Shown in pieces: positions 25,247 through 34,579 of a stretch of DNA of 64,000 nucleotides (position 1 is its first letter; each line of letters starts with the position of its first letter). A program made the translations under genes and the position numbers. The notes under the pieces were generated by a model. That model was not told the DNA's origin. It searched no databases and saw only the letters and a list, made by a program, of their open reading frames with translations. This stretch comes from Enemella evansiae (GTDB lineage: Bacteria; Pseudomonadota; Alphaproteobacteria; Rhodobacterales; Rhodobacteraceae), in NCBI GenBank assembly GCA_017255395.1, contig JAFKDC010000022.1:51427-115426 (forward strand). The letters run 5' to 3'.

Positions 25247-25671
25247 CGGGCCTCATCCCTGCACGAGTTTTCATCACGTGGGGCAGTAAAAGGCGGACAG
25301 GGTCATTGCGCAAGCCCGATGGTCAGCAGATGTTTGGCTGTCACACCTTCAGGCCCGAAAGAACGGGCCATGCCGCAGGGCAAGCCCCCATCCGGCGCGG
25401 TCCGCATGGCAGGCAGCCAGAATATCGATGTCAAGGCGCCGCTGGACGCCTTGCGGACGTGATTTCGCGTCCTGACGGCGGGGGAGCGGCTGGCCTTCTG
25501 CACGCGCGACCCGGAAGCCTGCGCAGGGGGAAGCGTTTTACCCGCCGTGCAGCTGACTGCTGTGCCCCGTGCCGGTGGTGGTTTCCGACGCACGGAGGCC
25601 GCAGGCGCGGGGCAAATTCCATGGATGGAATTTTCAAATCCTTTCCAAAGGATTTCCCCGCCCTGGCGCTG
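25247..25671. other. Intergenic region between prfB and the DUF2189 gene, with a palindrome
   Basis: No credible gene; open frames on the minus strand (for example 25303-25593) have arginine/proline-rich products typical of random high-GC reading. AAATCCTTT (25636-25644) and AAAGGATTT (25647-25655) form an 18-base near-continuous inverted repeat 16 bases after the prfB stop and probably act as its terminator, although no T-run of note follows. A weaker stem, CAAGGCG/CGCCTTG, lies at 25432-25453. Confidence 0.5.
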
Positions 25672-26796
25672 TCAGTCCTCGCTACGGGCGTCGGCCCGGC
25701 TCTTGCCGGAGACCTGAAGCGCCAGTGTCGCTTCCATGAAGGGATCGAGGTTGCCGTCGAGCGTGCCCTGGGTGTCCGCCGTCTCGTAGCTTGTCCTCAG
25801 GTCCTTCACCATCTGGTAGGGTTGCAGAACGTAAGACCGGATCTGGTTGCCCCAGCCCGCGTCGCCCTTGGCCTCGTGCAGGGCGTTCACCTCAGCGTTG
25901 CGGCGCTCCAGTTCCAGCTGGTACAGCCGCGATTTCAGCGCCTTCATAGCGATGTCGCGGTTCTGGTGCTGCGACTTCTCGGAACTCGTCACAACGATGC
26001 CGGTGGGATGGTGGGTGATCCGCACCGCCGAGTCGGTGGTGTTGACGTGCTGTCCGCCCGCGCCGGACGACCGGAAGGTGTCAATGCGGATGTCGGCGGG
26101 ATTCACCTCGATCTCGATATTGTCGTCGATCACCGGGTAGGCGCCCACGGCGGCGAAAGAGGTCTCACGCGTACCCTTGCCGAAGGGCGAGATCCGCACC
26201 AGCCGGTGCGTGCCCGATTCCGACTTCAGCCAGCCATAGGCGTTCGGCCCCTTGATCTGATAGGTCGCGGACTTGATGCCCGCCTCGGCGCCCGCCTGTT
26301 CTTCCTGAAGATCCACCTCGAAGCCGCGCTTCTCGGCCCAGCGGACATACATGCGCGCCAGCATCTGCGCCCAGTCGCAGGCCTCGGTGCCGCCTGCGCC
26401 GGCCTTGATTTCCAGAAAGGCGTCGTTGCCGTCGCTTTCGCCGTCCAGCAGCGCCTCGAGTTCCTTCTTGGCGGCGACCTCGACCAGCGCCTTCAGCGCC
26501 GCCTCGGCCTCGGAAACGACTTCGTCGTCCTCTTCCATCTCGCCCAGTTCGATCAACTCGACTTGGTCCTCGAGCTCTTGCTTGAGGTTGCTGTAGGTCT
26601 CCATCGCCGAAACCAGCGCCTGCCGGTCTTTCGTCAGCTTCTGCGCATTGGCGGGATCGTCCCAGAGGTTGGGGTCCTCCATCCGCGCGTCGAATTCCTC
26701 CAGCCGGTGCTGCGCCGTCTCCCAGCCCAGCCGCTGCTTGAGCAGGTCCAGCGATTTCTGGATCTTCTCGACATTGTTCTGGGCTTCGGCGCGCAT
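25672..26796 (-). CDS. prfB: Peptide chain release factor 2
   Basis: 374 residues. RF2 recognises UGA and UAA stop codons and triggers peptide release on the ribosome. The tripeptide anticodon is S-P-F ('LVRISPFGKGTRETSF'), which marks RF2 rather than RF1, and the catalytic G-G-Q is present ('RSSGAGGQHVNTTDSAVRITH'). The reading frame is uninterrupted from M-R-A-E-A-Q-N-N to the end: the programmed +1 frameshift that autoregulates RF2 in E. coli near codon 26 is absent. ATG at 26796 has AGGAA upstream; the frame extends further upstream only as arginine-rich noise. Confidence 0.97.
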   Translation of the reverse strand: MRAEAQNNVEKIQKSLDLLKQRLGWETAQHRLEEFDARMEDPNLWDDPANAQKLTKDRQALVSAMETYSNLKQELEDQVELIELGEMEEDDEVVSEAEAALKALVEVAAKKELEALLDGESDGNDAFLEIKAGAGGTEACDWAQMLARMYVRWAEKRGFEVDLQEEQAGAEAGIKSATYQIKGPNAYGWLKSESGTHRLVRISPFGKGTRETSFAAVGAYPVIDDNIEIEVNPADIRIDTFRSSGAGGQHVNTTDSAVRITHHPTGIVVTSSEKSQHQNRDIAMKALKSRLYQLELERRNAEVNALHEAKGDAGWGNQIRSYVLQPYQMVKDLRTSYETADTQGTLDGNLDPFMEATLALQVSGKSRADARSED

Positions 26797-27112
26797 GGGA
26801 GGGTTCCTGTTCAGACGTCCTGAGTGCCGCGTGATACCAAGGCGCCAGCGGACGGGCAAGCGCAGAGGCGTACTGAGGAGCAGCCGTGGATCGGGCAAGG
26901 GGGCGGGTTGCCATGTGCCGGGGTCGGATGGGGTGCGCGAAACATCGGCCTGTCCGGTGCGGGCCGCCCTGCCCCGGCGCTTGGCGCAAGCGGCGGCGAC
27001 GGCGTTCACTGACCCTCGCCCCCAGTACAGACCGCCTTCGTCTCAGGCCAGCGTCCTGCCCCGTCGCACCCGACCCGCCCCGGGCCCAAGCCCGGGGGCG
27101 GCCCCACCTGCC
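26797..27112. other. Gap between PBP1A and prfB with a 14-base direct repeat of the mrcA end
   Basis: No gene seen. CAGTACAGACCGCC occurs at 27023-27036 and again at 27114-27127, where it encodes the last codons and stop of mrcA on the minus strand; the intergenic copy looks like a partial duplication of the gene end. CCCCGGGC/GCCCGGGG at 27078-27097 forms a GC-rich hairpin after the mrcA stop that may help termination, without a T-run. Confidence 0.5.
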
Positions 27113-29650
27113 TCAGTACAGACCGCCGGAGGACAGCGTGCCGAAGCCCGCCTTGGGCCCCACGATGGCCTTCTCGCCGGTCGAGGTGGTGACCTCGCGC
27201 GCCGCGCTGCCGCCCTCGGGGCGGATCAGGTCGAAGCTGCCGGAGATCGCGAAACCGCCGTCGAACTGGATGCCGAAGACCGGCTCTTCGCCGAAGCGGA
27301 AGCATTCGGACACCACGTTCGGTCCGGAGGCGCTGTCCGACAGCCGTGCACCGGAAAAGCGGTCGATCTTGATGAACTCGCATTCCGCTGGCACCTTGAA
27401 GGCCCCGCCGCCGTATTCCGCGACAGCTTTCTGCATGAAGCGCTGAAACACCGGCCCGCAGAAACGCCCGCCCGAGGCCCCGCGGCCCAGCGGCCGGGGC
27501 GTGTCGTAGCCGATGTAGCAGCCGGCGACGATGTTCGAGGTGAAGCCCAAGAACCACACGTCCTTCGAATCGTTGGTGGTGCCGGTCTTGCCCGCCGTGG
27601 GCACCGACAGGTTGACCGCACTGCGCGCGGTGCCGCGTTCCACCACGCCCTGCATCATCGAGGTCAGCTGATAGGCGGTCACCGCGTTCATGATGCGCTC
27701 ACGCTCGTTCACGATGCGCGGGCTGCGGCCCGGGGCGATGTTGGGATCGTCACAGTCGACGCAGACCCGCCGGTTTCCCTCGGCGGCGTCGTGGCTGTAG
27801 ACCGTGGCACCATAGCGGTCCTGCACCCGGTCCACCAGAGTCGGCTCGACCCGCTCGCCGCCATTGGCGAACATGGCATAGGCGGCGACCATCTTGAACA
27901 GCGTCGTCTCGTCGGCGCCAAGCGCATTGGCAAGGTTGCGGCCCATGTTCTCGTAGACGCCGAACTTCTCGGCATAGCGGCCGACGGTGTCGATTCCGAC
28001 CTCCTGGGCCAGACGAATGGTCATCAGGTTCCGCGACTGCTCGATGCCGGTGCGCAGCGGCGTCGGCCCGTAAAAGCGGTGCGAGGCGTTCTTGGGCCGC
28101 CAGACACCCTGCGGCGTGTTGATCTCGATGGGGGCGTCGACGATGATCGTGGCCGGGGTATAGCCCGAGTCCAGCGCCGATGCATAGACGAAGGGCTTGA
28201 AGCTGGACCCGGGCTGGCGCATCGCCTGCGTGGCGCGGTTGAAGACCGAGTGCTGGTAGCTGAAGCCGCCCTGCATGGCGATGACGCGGCCGGTATGGAC
28301 GTCCATCGCCATGAAGCCGCCCTGCACGCCGGGCACCTGCCGCAGCGACCAGCGGACAAAACCGCCGCTGCCGTCTTCGGTGATCTGGCGCACATGGATC
28401 ACGTCGCCCGCCTCGAAATTGTCGAACAGGCTGCCCGAGAACCAGTTGGTGTCCGACCGCGGCAGTTCCATCCCGCGCGGATCGTCCAGCGGCACGTCCT
28501 CGATGCCCAGCAGCAGGGAATTCTCGCGCACCTCGCGCACCACGGCCACATGCCAGGGATGCGGCAGGACGATGTCGCGCGCCACGCGCACATCCGCCAG
28601 CGCGGCGCGCCACGCGGCCTCTTCGCCCAGGGTCTCGACCGGGATGGTCTTGCCGGTGCCGCGCCAGCGGCCCAGCCCGCGGTCGTAATCCTCCAGCGCG
28701 ATGCGCAGCGACCGCGCCGCCTCTTCCTGCATGTCCGGGTCCAGCGTCGCCCGGACGGAATAGCCGCCCGAGAAGAACTGGTCCTCGCCGAAGTCGCGGC
28801 TCAGCTGGCGGCGGATCTCGTCGGTGAAATAGTCGCGCGGCGGCAGCGAGCGCTGGTAGGGCTCGTAATCGCCGTTCTGCACCGTGGCCAGCGGCAGCGC
28901 GCGCTCGGCCTGATAGGTGGCCTCGTCGATGTAGCCGTTCTCGTACATCTCGCGAAGGACAAAGTTGCGCCGGTCGGTCACCCGCTCCTTGTTGCGCACC
29001 GGGTGAAAGGACGAGGGCGCCTTGGGCAGGGCGGCAAGGAAGGCCGCCTCGTGCGGGGCAAGCTGGCCCAGAGACTTGTTAAAATAGACCTGCGCGGCGG
29101 CGGTCACGCCATAGGCGTTCTGCCCGAGGAAGATCTCGTTCAGATACAGCTCGAGGATCTTCTCCTTCGACAGCGCCTCTTCGACGCGGGAGGCCAGGAT
29201 GATCTCCTTGATCTTGCGCTCGGCCCGGCGGTCGCCGGACAGCAGGAAGTTCTTCATCACCTGCTGGGTGATCGTCGAGGCGCCGCGCACATCGCGCCCG
29301 CGCGACTGCACCGCCTGCACGCCGGCGGCGACGATCCCGCGAATGTCATAGCCCTGGTGGCTGTAGAAGTTCTTGTCCTCGGCCGAGATGAAGGCGTGCT
29401 TGACCATGTCGGGGATCTGCGCCGCGGGGGTGAACAGCCGCCGCTCCTGCGCGAATTCATCGATCACCCGTCCTTCGCCGTTGAAGATCCGGCTGATCGT
29501 CGGCGGCGTGTATTGCGCAAGATGTTCGTGGCTGGGCAGGTCGCGCCCGTACATCCAGAACACCGCGCCGACGGTCAGCGCCACCATCATGGCGCCCATG
29601 GTTACGACCGCGAAGATCGCCCCGAAAAAGGAAAAGATGAATCGCGTCAC
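27113..29650 (-). CDS. mrcA: Penicillin-binding protein 1A (bifunctional peptidoglycan synthase)
   Basis: 845 residues, usual length. One N-terminal membrane anchor (residues ~8-33), then a GT51 glycosyltransferase domain with catalytic Glu91 ('ISAEDKNFYSHQGYDIRGI') and 'RGASTITQQVMKNFLL'. A long inserted OB-like region follows, then the transpeptidase domain with S-x-x-K ('QPGSSFKPFVYASALDSGYTPA'), S-x-N ('EQSRNLM') and K-T-G ('AGKTGTTNDSKDVWF'). It polymerises and cross-links peptidoglycan in the periplasm. The amidase gene amiC lies upstream on the same strand, making a small cell-wall cluster. Confidence 0.97.
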   Translation of the reverse strand: MTRFIFSFFGAIFAVVTMGAMMVALTVGAVFWMYGRDLPSHEHLAQYTPPTISRIFNGEGRVIDEFAQERRLFTPAAQIPDMVKHAFISAEDKNFYSHQGYDIRGIVAAGVQAVQSRGRDVRGASTITQQVMKNFLLSGDRRAERKIKEIILASRVEEALSKEKILELYLNEIFLGQNAYGVTAAAQVYFNKSLGQLAPHEAAFLAALPKAPSSFHPVRNKERVTDRRNFVLREMYENGYIDEATYQAERALPLATVQNGDYEPYQRSLPPRDYFTDEIRRQLSRDFGEDQFFSGGYSVRATLDPDMQEEAARSLRIALEDYDRGLGRWRGTGKTIPVETLGEEAAWRAALADVRVARDIVLPHPWHVAVVREVRENSLLLGIEDVPLDDPRGMELPRSDTNWFSGSLFDNFEAGDVIHVRQITEDGSGGFVRWSLRQVPGVQGGFMAMDVHTGRVIAMQGGFSYQHSVFNRATQAMRQPGSSFKPFVYASALDSGYTPATIIVDAPIEINTPQGVWRPKNASHRFYGPTPLRTGIEQSRNLMTIRLAQEVGIDTVGRYAEKFGVYENMGRNLANALGADETTLFKMVAAYAMFANGGERVEPTLVDRVQDRYGATVYSHDAAEGNRRVCVDCDDPNIAPGRSPRIVNERERIMNAVTAYQLTSMMQGVVERGTARSAVNLSVPTAGKTGTTNDSKDVWFLGFTSNIVAGCYIGYDTPRPLGRGASGGRFCGPVFQRFMQKAVAEYGGGAFKVPAECEFIKIDRFSGARLSDSASGPNVVSECFRFGEEPVFGIQFDGGFAISGSFDLIRPEGGSAAREVTTSTGEKAIVGPKAGFGTLSSGGLY

Positions 29651-29794
29651 GCGTGAACCCCCGGAAATCCCGTTGCCGCCTGCATATATCCCGCCCCGCC
29701 CGACGTCAAAACACGATCACGCAAGAGACCGCCGACGCCCGCTGCACGCCCCGCGATGCAGGCAACCCGGGTCCGATCCGGGTACCGTCGCAGT

Positions 29795-29848
29795 TGCTTC
29801 TTCTTTGCCAAAATACCTCCGGGGGAGCGCAGCGGGGGCAGAGCCCCC
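29795..29848 (-). repeat. Dispersed intergenic repeat, copy 1
   Basis: The block 29795-29848 (TGCTTCTTCTTTGCCAAAAT, then ACCTCCGGGGGAG and a GGGGGCAGAGCCCCC hairpin) is closely similar to 47986-48042. Both copies have the same orientation, lie between two minus-strand genes and end with a perfect GGGGGC..GCCCCC stem. Read on the minus strand, a G/C-rich stem is followed by a TATTTTGGCA stretch. I recall similar elements downstream of many genes in Rhodobacteraceae; that part is memory, not a search. Confidence 0.75.
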
Positions 29849-29927
29849 TCCCCGCCCGGCCCCGGGAAACGGCGCTTCGGCACGCGCCCGGCCCCGGGAC
29901 GCGACCGGCTCACGACGCGCATCGCCG

Positions 29928-31136
29928 CTACTGCCGCCGCAGCCGCGCCAGCGCCGCGTCTTCCAGTTCCCAGGCGGCGATGCCGTCACGAATACCCGCA
30001 GCCATGCCCGCGCGCCATGCCGGGTCCTGCAGGTTCTTCAGGTCGCGCGCCGTCGACAGGAACCCCAGCTCGATCAGCACCGAGGGGATGTCGGCGCTTT
30101 TCAGCACCGAAAAACCCGCCTGACGCATCGGGTCCTTGTGGACATGCCCCAGCGCATTGCGGATGCCATCCACCAGGTGCTCCGCAAGGGCCTGCGAGCG
30201 GGGGGTATTGTCGACCCGCGCCAGATCCAGAAGCACCTGTGCCACCCGGTCGTCAGAGCCCGACAGGTCCAGACCGCTCAACAGGTCGTCGCGGTTGTGG
30301 CGCTCCGCCAGGGCGGCGGAGGCCGCGTCCGAGGCCTCTTCGGCAAGGGTATAGACCGCCGCGCCATGGGCCATGCCCTCGGCCAGCGCATCGGCGTGCA
30401 GCGATATGAACAGGTCGGCGCCCGCGTCATGGGCTTTGGCCACCCGGGCCTCCAGCGATACAAAGACATCCTCGGTCCGGGTCAGTGCCACCCGGTAGTT
30501 CCCGGCCCGCAGAAGCACCTCGCGCAGTTCGTGCGCGAAGGTCAGCATCAGGTCGGCCTCGTTGACGCCGTCGCGCTCTGCGCCGGGGTCGATGCCGCCA
30601 TGTCCCGGGTCCAGCACGATGACAACCGGGTCGCCGGGCTGCCGGGGCGCGGGTCGGCGCGCGGTCGGGCTGCGCCCCTCCCAGGCCGGGTCCGCGGTCG
30701 CCCCGGCGGCCTCGGCAAAGGCCGCTTCGCTGGTCGGAGACAGCGCCAGACGCAGTTCCGCCCGCCCGCTGTCCCGGTCGACCTGCATCGAGGCGCTGCT
30801 GATCGCCAGCGGTTCCGCAAGATCCACCACCATCCGCGACCAGCCCGACTGGAAGGGCCCCGTGCGCAGCGCCTTGACGCTGTCGCTTTGGGTCATCTCT
30901 TCCGGGTCCGCGCCGGTCCAGTCGACCTCGCGGAAATCCAGCACCAGACGCCGCGGTTCGTCGAGGGTGAACAGCCGCCAGGGCACGCCCTGGCTGAGCT
31001 CCAGGTCGATGGCAACGCCGCCGCTGATGTCGCTGACCTGCCCGGCCTCGAACCGGGCGAGGCCTGACACGGGCTGCGCCACGGCCTGCGCGGCCCAGAG
31101 GCCAAGCGCCAAGAGGTAAAGGAATGCTCTGCTCAT
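29928..31136 (-). CDS. amiC: N-acetylmuramoyl-L-alanine amidase (AmiC type, AMIN + Amidase_3)
   Basis: 402 residues from the ATG at 31136. A Sec signal peptide ('AFLYLLALGLWAAQAVAQ') is followed by an AMIN domain (~25-140) that targets the division septum, and a catalytic Amidase_3 domain with zinc-ligand motifs ('VIVLDPGHGGIDPGAERDGVNEADL', 'DLFISLHADALAEG', 'SVLIELGFLS'). It removes peptide stems from peptidoglycan in the periplasm during cell separation. A start at 31175 would bury the signal peptide and is rejected. Next to PBP1A on the same strand. Confidence 0.93.
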   Translation of the reverse strand: MSRAFLYLLALGLWAAQAVAQPVSGLARFEAGQVSDISGGVAIDLELSQGVPWRLFTLDEPRRLVLDFREVDWTGADPEEMTQSDSVKALRTGPFQSGWSRMVVDLAEPLAISSASMQVDRDSGRAELRLALSPTSEAAFAEAAGATADPAWEGRSPTARRPAPRQPGDPVVIVLDPGHGGIDPGAERDGVNEADLMLTFAHELREVLLRAGNYRVALTRTEDVFVSLEARVAKAHDAGADLFISLHADALAEGMAHGAAVYTLAEEASDAASAALAERHNRDDLLSGLDLSGSDDRVAQVLLDLARVDNTPRSQALAEHLVDGIRNALGHVHKDPMRQAGFSVLKSADIPSVLIELGFLSTARDLKNLQDPAWRAGMAAGIRDGIAAWELEDAALARLRRQ

Positions 31137-31214
31137 CCGCCCCGGTTCCCGGTGATTTGGCGCCGACGATACCACCCCGCACGGGCCGATGCACGCATCA
31201 ACCAGGGCACCGGG

Positions 31215-32372
31215 TCAGGCCTTGCCCGGGCCGCGCCGGGCCATGAAATCCGTAAGCCGCGCCAGCCCCTCTTCGATTTCCGCCGTGCCCTGCGCGTAGG
31301 AAAACCGCAGCGTCCGGGCGCCGCGTTCGGGGTCGAAGTCCAGCCCCGGCGTCACCGCCACCCCGGCCTCGTTCAGGATCTCGCTGGCCAGCGCGCGGCT
31401 GTCGTCGGTCAGTTCGCTGACATCGGCATAGACGTAAAAGGCGCCGTCGGGCGGCGCGATCCGGTCGAAGCCCGCGGCGGGCAGGCCATCGATCATGCGC
31501 TTGCGGTTGGCGGCATAGACGGCGCGGTTGGCCTCGAGCTCTTCGATGGAGTCGAGCGCGCCGAGCGCCGCGACCTGACTGACATGGGGCGCGCAGATGA
31601 ACATGTTCTGCGCCAGCCGCTCGACATGGCGCACCCGGTCCTCGGGCACCACCATCCAGCCGATGCGCCAGCCGGTCATCGAGAAGTATTTCGAGAACGA
31701 GTTGATCACGCAGACCTCGTCAGAGATTTCCAGCGCCGAGACGGCTTTGCGCTCGTATTCGATGCCGTGGTAGATCTCGTCCGAGAAGAAGCAGGCGCCG
31801 CGCCCCTGCGCGTCGGCGATCAGCGCGGCCAGCGCATCGCGATCCAGCATGGTGCCGGTGGGATTGCCCGGAGAGGCCACCAGAAGCCCCTGATAGTCCA
31901 CCCCGGCAAGATCGCCCGGCACCAGTTGCAGGCGGTTCTCGTCGGCGGCGGGGATTTCCACCGCCTCGATGTCCAGCGCCCGCAGGATCTGCCGGTAGGA
32001 CGGGTAACCCGGCGTGCCAAGCGCCATGCGGTCGCCCGCGTCCAGAAAGGCCGTGAAGGCCAGCAGGAAGGCCCCGCTGGAGCCATTGGTGACCACCACC
32101 CGCCCGGGATCGAGGTCCACGCCGTACCAGTCGCCGTAAAGCGCCGCGATCCTCTGCCGCAGGGCCGGAAGCCCCAGCGAGACCGTGTAGCCAAGCGCGC
32201 CCTGCGCCATGGCCTCTGCCACGCGGGCGCGGGCGCCTTCGGGTGCGGGGGTGCCCGGCTGGCCGACCTCCATGTGGACGATGGACCGCCCCGCCTCTTC
32301 GAGGCGGCGGGCCTCTTCCATGACATCCATCACGATGAAGGGATCGACCGAACCGCGTCTTGAATTCCGCAT
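31215..32372 (-). CDS. Class I/II aminotransferase (aspartate aminotransferase fold)
   Basis: 385 residues. PLP fold type I features: 'GLPALRQRIAALYGDWYGVDL', 'VVVTNGSSGAFLLAFTAF', 'GLLVASPGNPTGTML' (Asn for PLP O3'), 'FSDEIYHGIEYE' and 'VINSFSKYFSMTGWRIGWM' with the Schiff-base lysine; 'LRFSYAQG' carries the substrate carboxylate arginine. Substrate cannot be read from the sequence; this subgroup includes aromatic or branched-chain aminotransferases and malY-like enzymes. AGAGG precedes the ATG. It is divergent from the M48 protease gene with only 62 bases between starts, and upstream of amiC. Confidence 0.9.
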   Translation of the reverse strand: MRNSRRGSVDPFIVMDVMEEARRLEEAGRSIVHMEVGQPGTPAPEGARARVAEAMAQGALGYTVSLGLPALRQRIAALYGDWYGVDLDPGRVVVTNGSSGAFLLAFTAFLDAGDRMALGTPGYPSYRQILRALDIEAVEIPAADENRLQLVPGDLAGVDYQGLLVASPGNPTGTMLDRDALAALIADAQGRGACFFSDEIYHGIEYERKAVSALEISDEVCVINSFSKYFSMTGWRIGWMVVPEDRVRHVERLAQNMFICAPHVSQVAALGALDSIEELEANRAVYAANRKRMIDGLPAAGFDRIAPPDGAFYVYADVSELTDDSRALASEILNEAGVAVTPGLDFDPERGARTLRFSYAQGTAEIEEGLARLTDFMARRGPGKA

Positions 32373-32434
32373 GCCTGCCTCTCTACTGTGCGCCGGAATA
32401 CCGTCCGCCTATCCGCGACAGGAGCCCCGCGTCA

Positions 32435-33745
32435 ATGTCTCTCCTTCGGCTGTTGCCCCTCGTGGTGCTGCTTGTGCTGTCCACCCTGCCCGCGCGCGCC
32501 GCCACGGTTCTTCTGCGCGATGCCGACATGGAACGGGCGCTTCAGCAGATTGCCGCGCCGATCCTCTCGGCGGCGGGGCTGGGGTCGTCGGGCGTGAAGA
32601 TCATGGTGATCGACAACGGCAGCCTGAACGCCTTCGTGACCGACCCCCGGCACATCTTCCTGCATTCGGGCCTGATCATGCGGCTGCGCAGCGCCCGCGA
32701 GCTTCAGGCGGTGATCGCCCACGAGGCGGCGCATATCGCCAATGGCCATATCACCCGGCGCATGTCGAACGTCCGCAACGCCAGTACCGCCGCGGGCCTC
32801 GGCATGCTGCTGTCGGTGGCCGCCGCCGCCGCCGGATCGACCGATGCGGCCGCCGGGATCGCCATCGGCTCGAACAGCGCCGCCATGCGGCGGCTGTTCA
32901 GCCACACCCGGGCCGAGGAAGCCGCCGCCGATGCGGCCTCGGTACGCTACATGCTGCGGGCCGGGGCCGATCCCGTCGGCGCGAAGGAGGTGCTGGACCT
33001 CTTTCGCGGGCAGGAGGCGCTGAGCCTCGGGCGGCAGGACCCCTACATGCGAACCCACCCGCTGACCCGCGACCGGCTGCGCGCCGTCGAGGGGATGATC
33101 GCGGGCCACACCGGCATCCCCGGGGACGCCACGGCGAACTACTGGTTCCAGCGCGCCAGCGGCAAGCTATCGGCCTTCAAACGGGCGCCGGACTGGACGC
33201 TGCGGCGGCTCGACGCCTCGGGCAGCCGCGACATCGCGCTGATGCGCGAGGCCATCGCCTGGCACCGGCAGTCGAACCTGTCCAAGGCGCTGCGGGCCAT
33301 CGACGGGGCGCTGGCGATCCGCCCGGGCGATGCCTATTTCCTGGACCTCAAGGGCCAGATCCTGCTGGAATCGCGGCAGTTCGGCGCCGCCGTGCAGGTC
33401 TATCAGGCCGCCGCCGCACGCGCCCCGCGCGAACCGCTGATCCTCGGCGGGCTGGGCCGCGCCCATCTTGCCGCCGGCAACCCCAAGGGCGCCCTGCAGG
33501 CGCTGGAGCAGGCCCGCGCGCGCGACTTTCGCGACGCCCGCATCCTGCGCGACCTCGCGGTCGCCTATGCGCAGACCGGCCAACTGGCCATGGCCTCTGT
33601 CGTGACGGCAGAGCGCTACGCGCTGATGGGCCGCATGGAAGATGCCGAACTGCACGCCAAGCGCGCGCTTGGCGCCCTGCCGCGCGGCTCGTCTGCATGG
33701 CAGCGCGCCGACGATGTGCTGCTCGCCGCCAAACGCGCGAAATGA
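32435..33745 (+). CDS. M48 family metalloprotease with TPR repeats (BepA-like)
   Basis: 436 residues from the ATG at 32435, with AGGAG upstream. Signal peptide ('LLPLVVLLVLSTLPARA'), then the M48 zinc protease domain with H-E-x-x-H at residues 96-100 ('VIAHEAAHIANGH') and the third ligand glutamate in 'RAEEAAADAASVRYM'. The C-terminal ~180 residues are tetratricopeptide repeats. This is the BepA/YfgC architecture: a periplasmic protease and chaperone that helps assemble outer-membrane proteins such as LptD. It lies in front of a DsbA gene, and LptD maturation also needs disulfide formation, so a joint envelope-quality role is plausible (inference). Confidence 0.92.
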   Translation: MSLLRLLPLVVLLVLSTLPARAATVLLRDADMERALQQIAAPILSAAGLGSSGVKIMVIDNGSLNAFVTDPRHIFLHSGLIMRLRSARELQAVIAHEAAHIANGHITRRMSNVRNASTAAGLGMLLSVAAAAAGSTDAAAGIAIGSNSAAMRRLFSHTRAEEAAADAASVRYMLRAGADPVGAKEVLDLFRGQEALSLGRQDPYMRTHPLTRDRLRAVEGMIAGHTGIPGDATANYWFQRASGKLSAFKRAPDWTLRRLDASGSRDIALMREAIAWHRQSNLSKALRAIDGALAIRPGDAYFLDLKGQILLESRQFGAAVQVYQAAAARAPREPLILGGLGRAHLAAGNPKGALQALEQARARDFRDARILRDLAVAYAQTGQLAMASVVTAERYALMGRMEDAELHAKRALGALPRGSSAWQRADDVLLAAKRAK

Positions 33746-33814
33746 ACCGCCGCCCGGCCATTTCGATCGCGCCGTCAACCCTGTAGACTGACCTTCAACC
33801 ATTCGGAGTCCCCC

Positions 33815-34579
33815 ATGTTCACACGCCCTTCCCTGACCGCCACCGCCACGGCGCTGAGCCTTCTCGCCGCGCCCGCCTTCGCGCAGGACAGCTTTGACTT
33901 CGACGCCATGACCGAAGACCAGCGCGCCGCCTTCGGCGCCCAGGTACGCGCCTACCTGATGGAGAACCCGCAGGTGATCATGGATGCGGTCGCCGCGCTG
34001 GAACAACAGCAGGCCGCGCAGCAGGCCGCCGCGGACGACTCGCTGGTCTCGGACAATCTCGACCGGCTGCTGAATGACGGCTATTCCTGGGTGGGCGGCA
34101 ACCCCGAGGGCGACGTGACGGTGGTCGAATTCATGGACTACCGCTGCGGCTACTGCCGCAAGGCCCAGCCCGAGGTCGACGAGCTGATCGCGGCAGACGG
34201 AAACATCCGCCTGATCGTGAAGGAATTCCCGATCCTCGGAGAGGCCTCGGTGCTCTCGTCCAAATTCGCCATCGCCACGCAGATCGTGGCCGGCGACGAG
34301 GCCTACAAAGCAGTGCACGACGCGCTGATCGCACTGGAAGGCGCGCCGGGAGAGCCCCAGCTGAGCCGCATGGCGACAACGCTCGGGCTGGATTTCGACG
34401 CCATCGCCGCCGAGATGGACAGCGACGAGGTCCAGCGCCGCATCGCCGAAACCCGCGAACTGGCAATCGACATGCAGATCAACGGCACGCCGAGCTTCGT
34501 CTTCGGTGACCAGATGGTGCGGGGCTACGTGCCGCTTCAGGGCATGGAACAGATCGTGGCACAGCTGCGCGCGGAATGA
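33815..34579 (+). CDS. DsbA family periplasmic thiol-disulfide oxidoreductase
   Basis: 254 residues. Signal peptide ('ATALSLLAAPAFAQ'), a helical N-terminal region (~30-85), then a thioredoxin fold with active site C111-G-Y-C114 ('VEFMDYRCGYCRKAQPEV') and cis-proline in 'NGTPSFVFGDQMVRGY'. This subgroup (com1/ScsC/BdbD-like, with an N-terminal helical extension) includes isomerases and oxidases; the extension may cause oligomerisation as in ScsC. It oxidises or shuffles disulfides in the periplasm. It overlaps by 4 bases the start of a second small protein with a C-x-x-C, suggesting a working pair. Confidence 0.92.
   Translation: MFTRPSLTATATALSLLAAPAFAQDSFDFDAMTEDQRAAFGAQVRAYLMENPQVIMDAVAALEQQQAAQQAAADDSLVSDNLDRLLNDGYSWVGGNPEGDVTVVEFMDYRCGYCRKAQPEVDELIAADGNIRLIVKEFPILGEASVLSSKFAIATQIVAGDEAYKAVHDALIALEGAPGEPQLSRMATTLGLDFDAIAAEMDSDEVQRRIAETRELAIDMQINGTPSFVFGDQMVRGYVPLQGMEQIVAQLRAE

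Noticed and set aside
25303..25593. 96-codon minus-strand frame between prfB and the DUF2189 gene
   Set aside because: Product is Arg/Pro/Ser-rich without fold features, and no ribosome site precedes it.
27006..27557. Minus-strand frame running past the mrcA end
   Set aside because: It is mrcA read in another frame continuing into non-coding DNA; only the 14-base repeat there is of note.
26648..29656. 1002-codon plus-strand frame opposite PBP1A and prfB
   Set aside because: Antisense shadow of PBP1A; no recognisable domain and no ribosome site.
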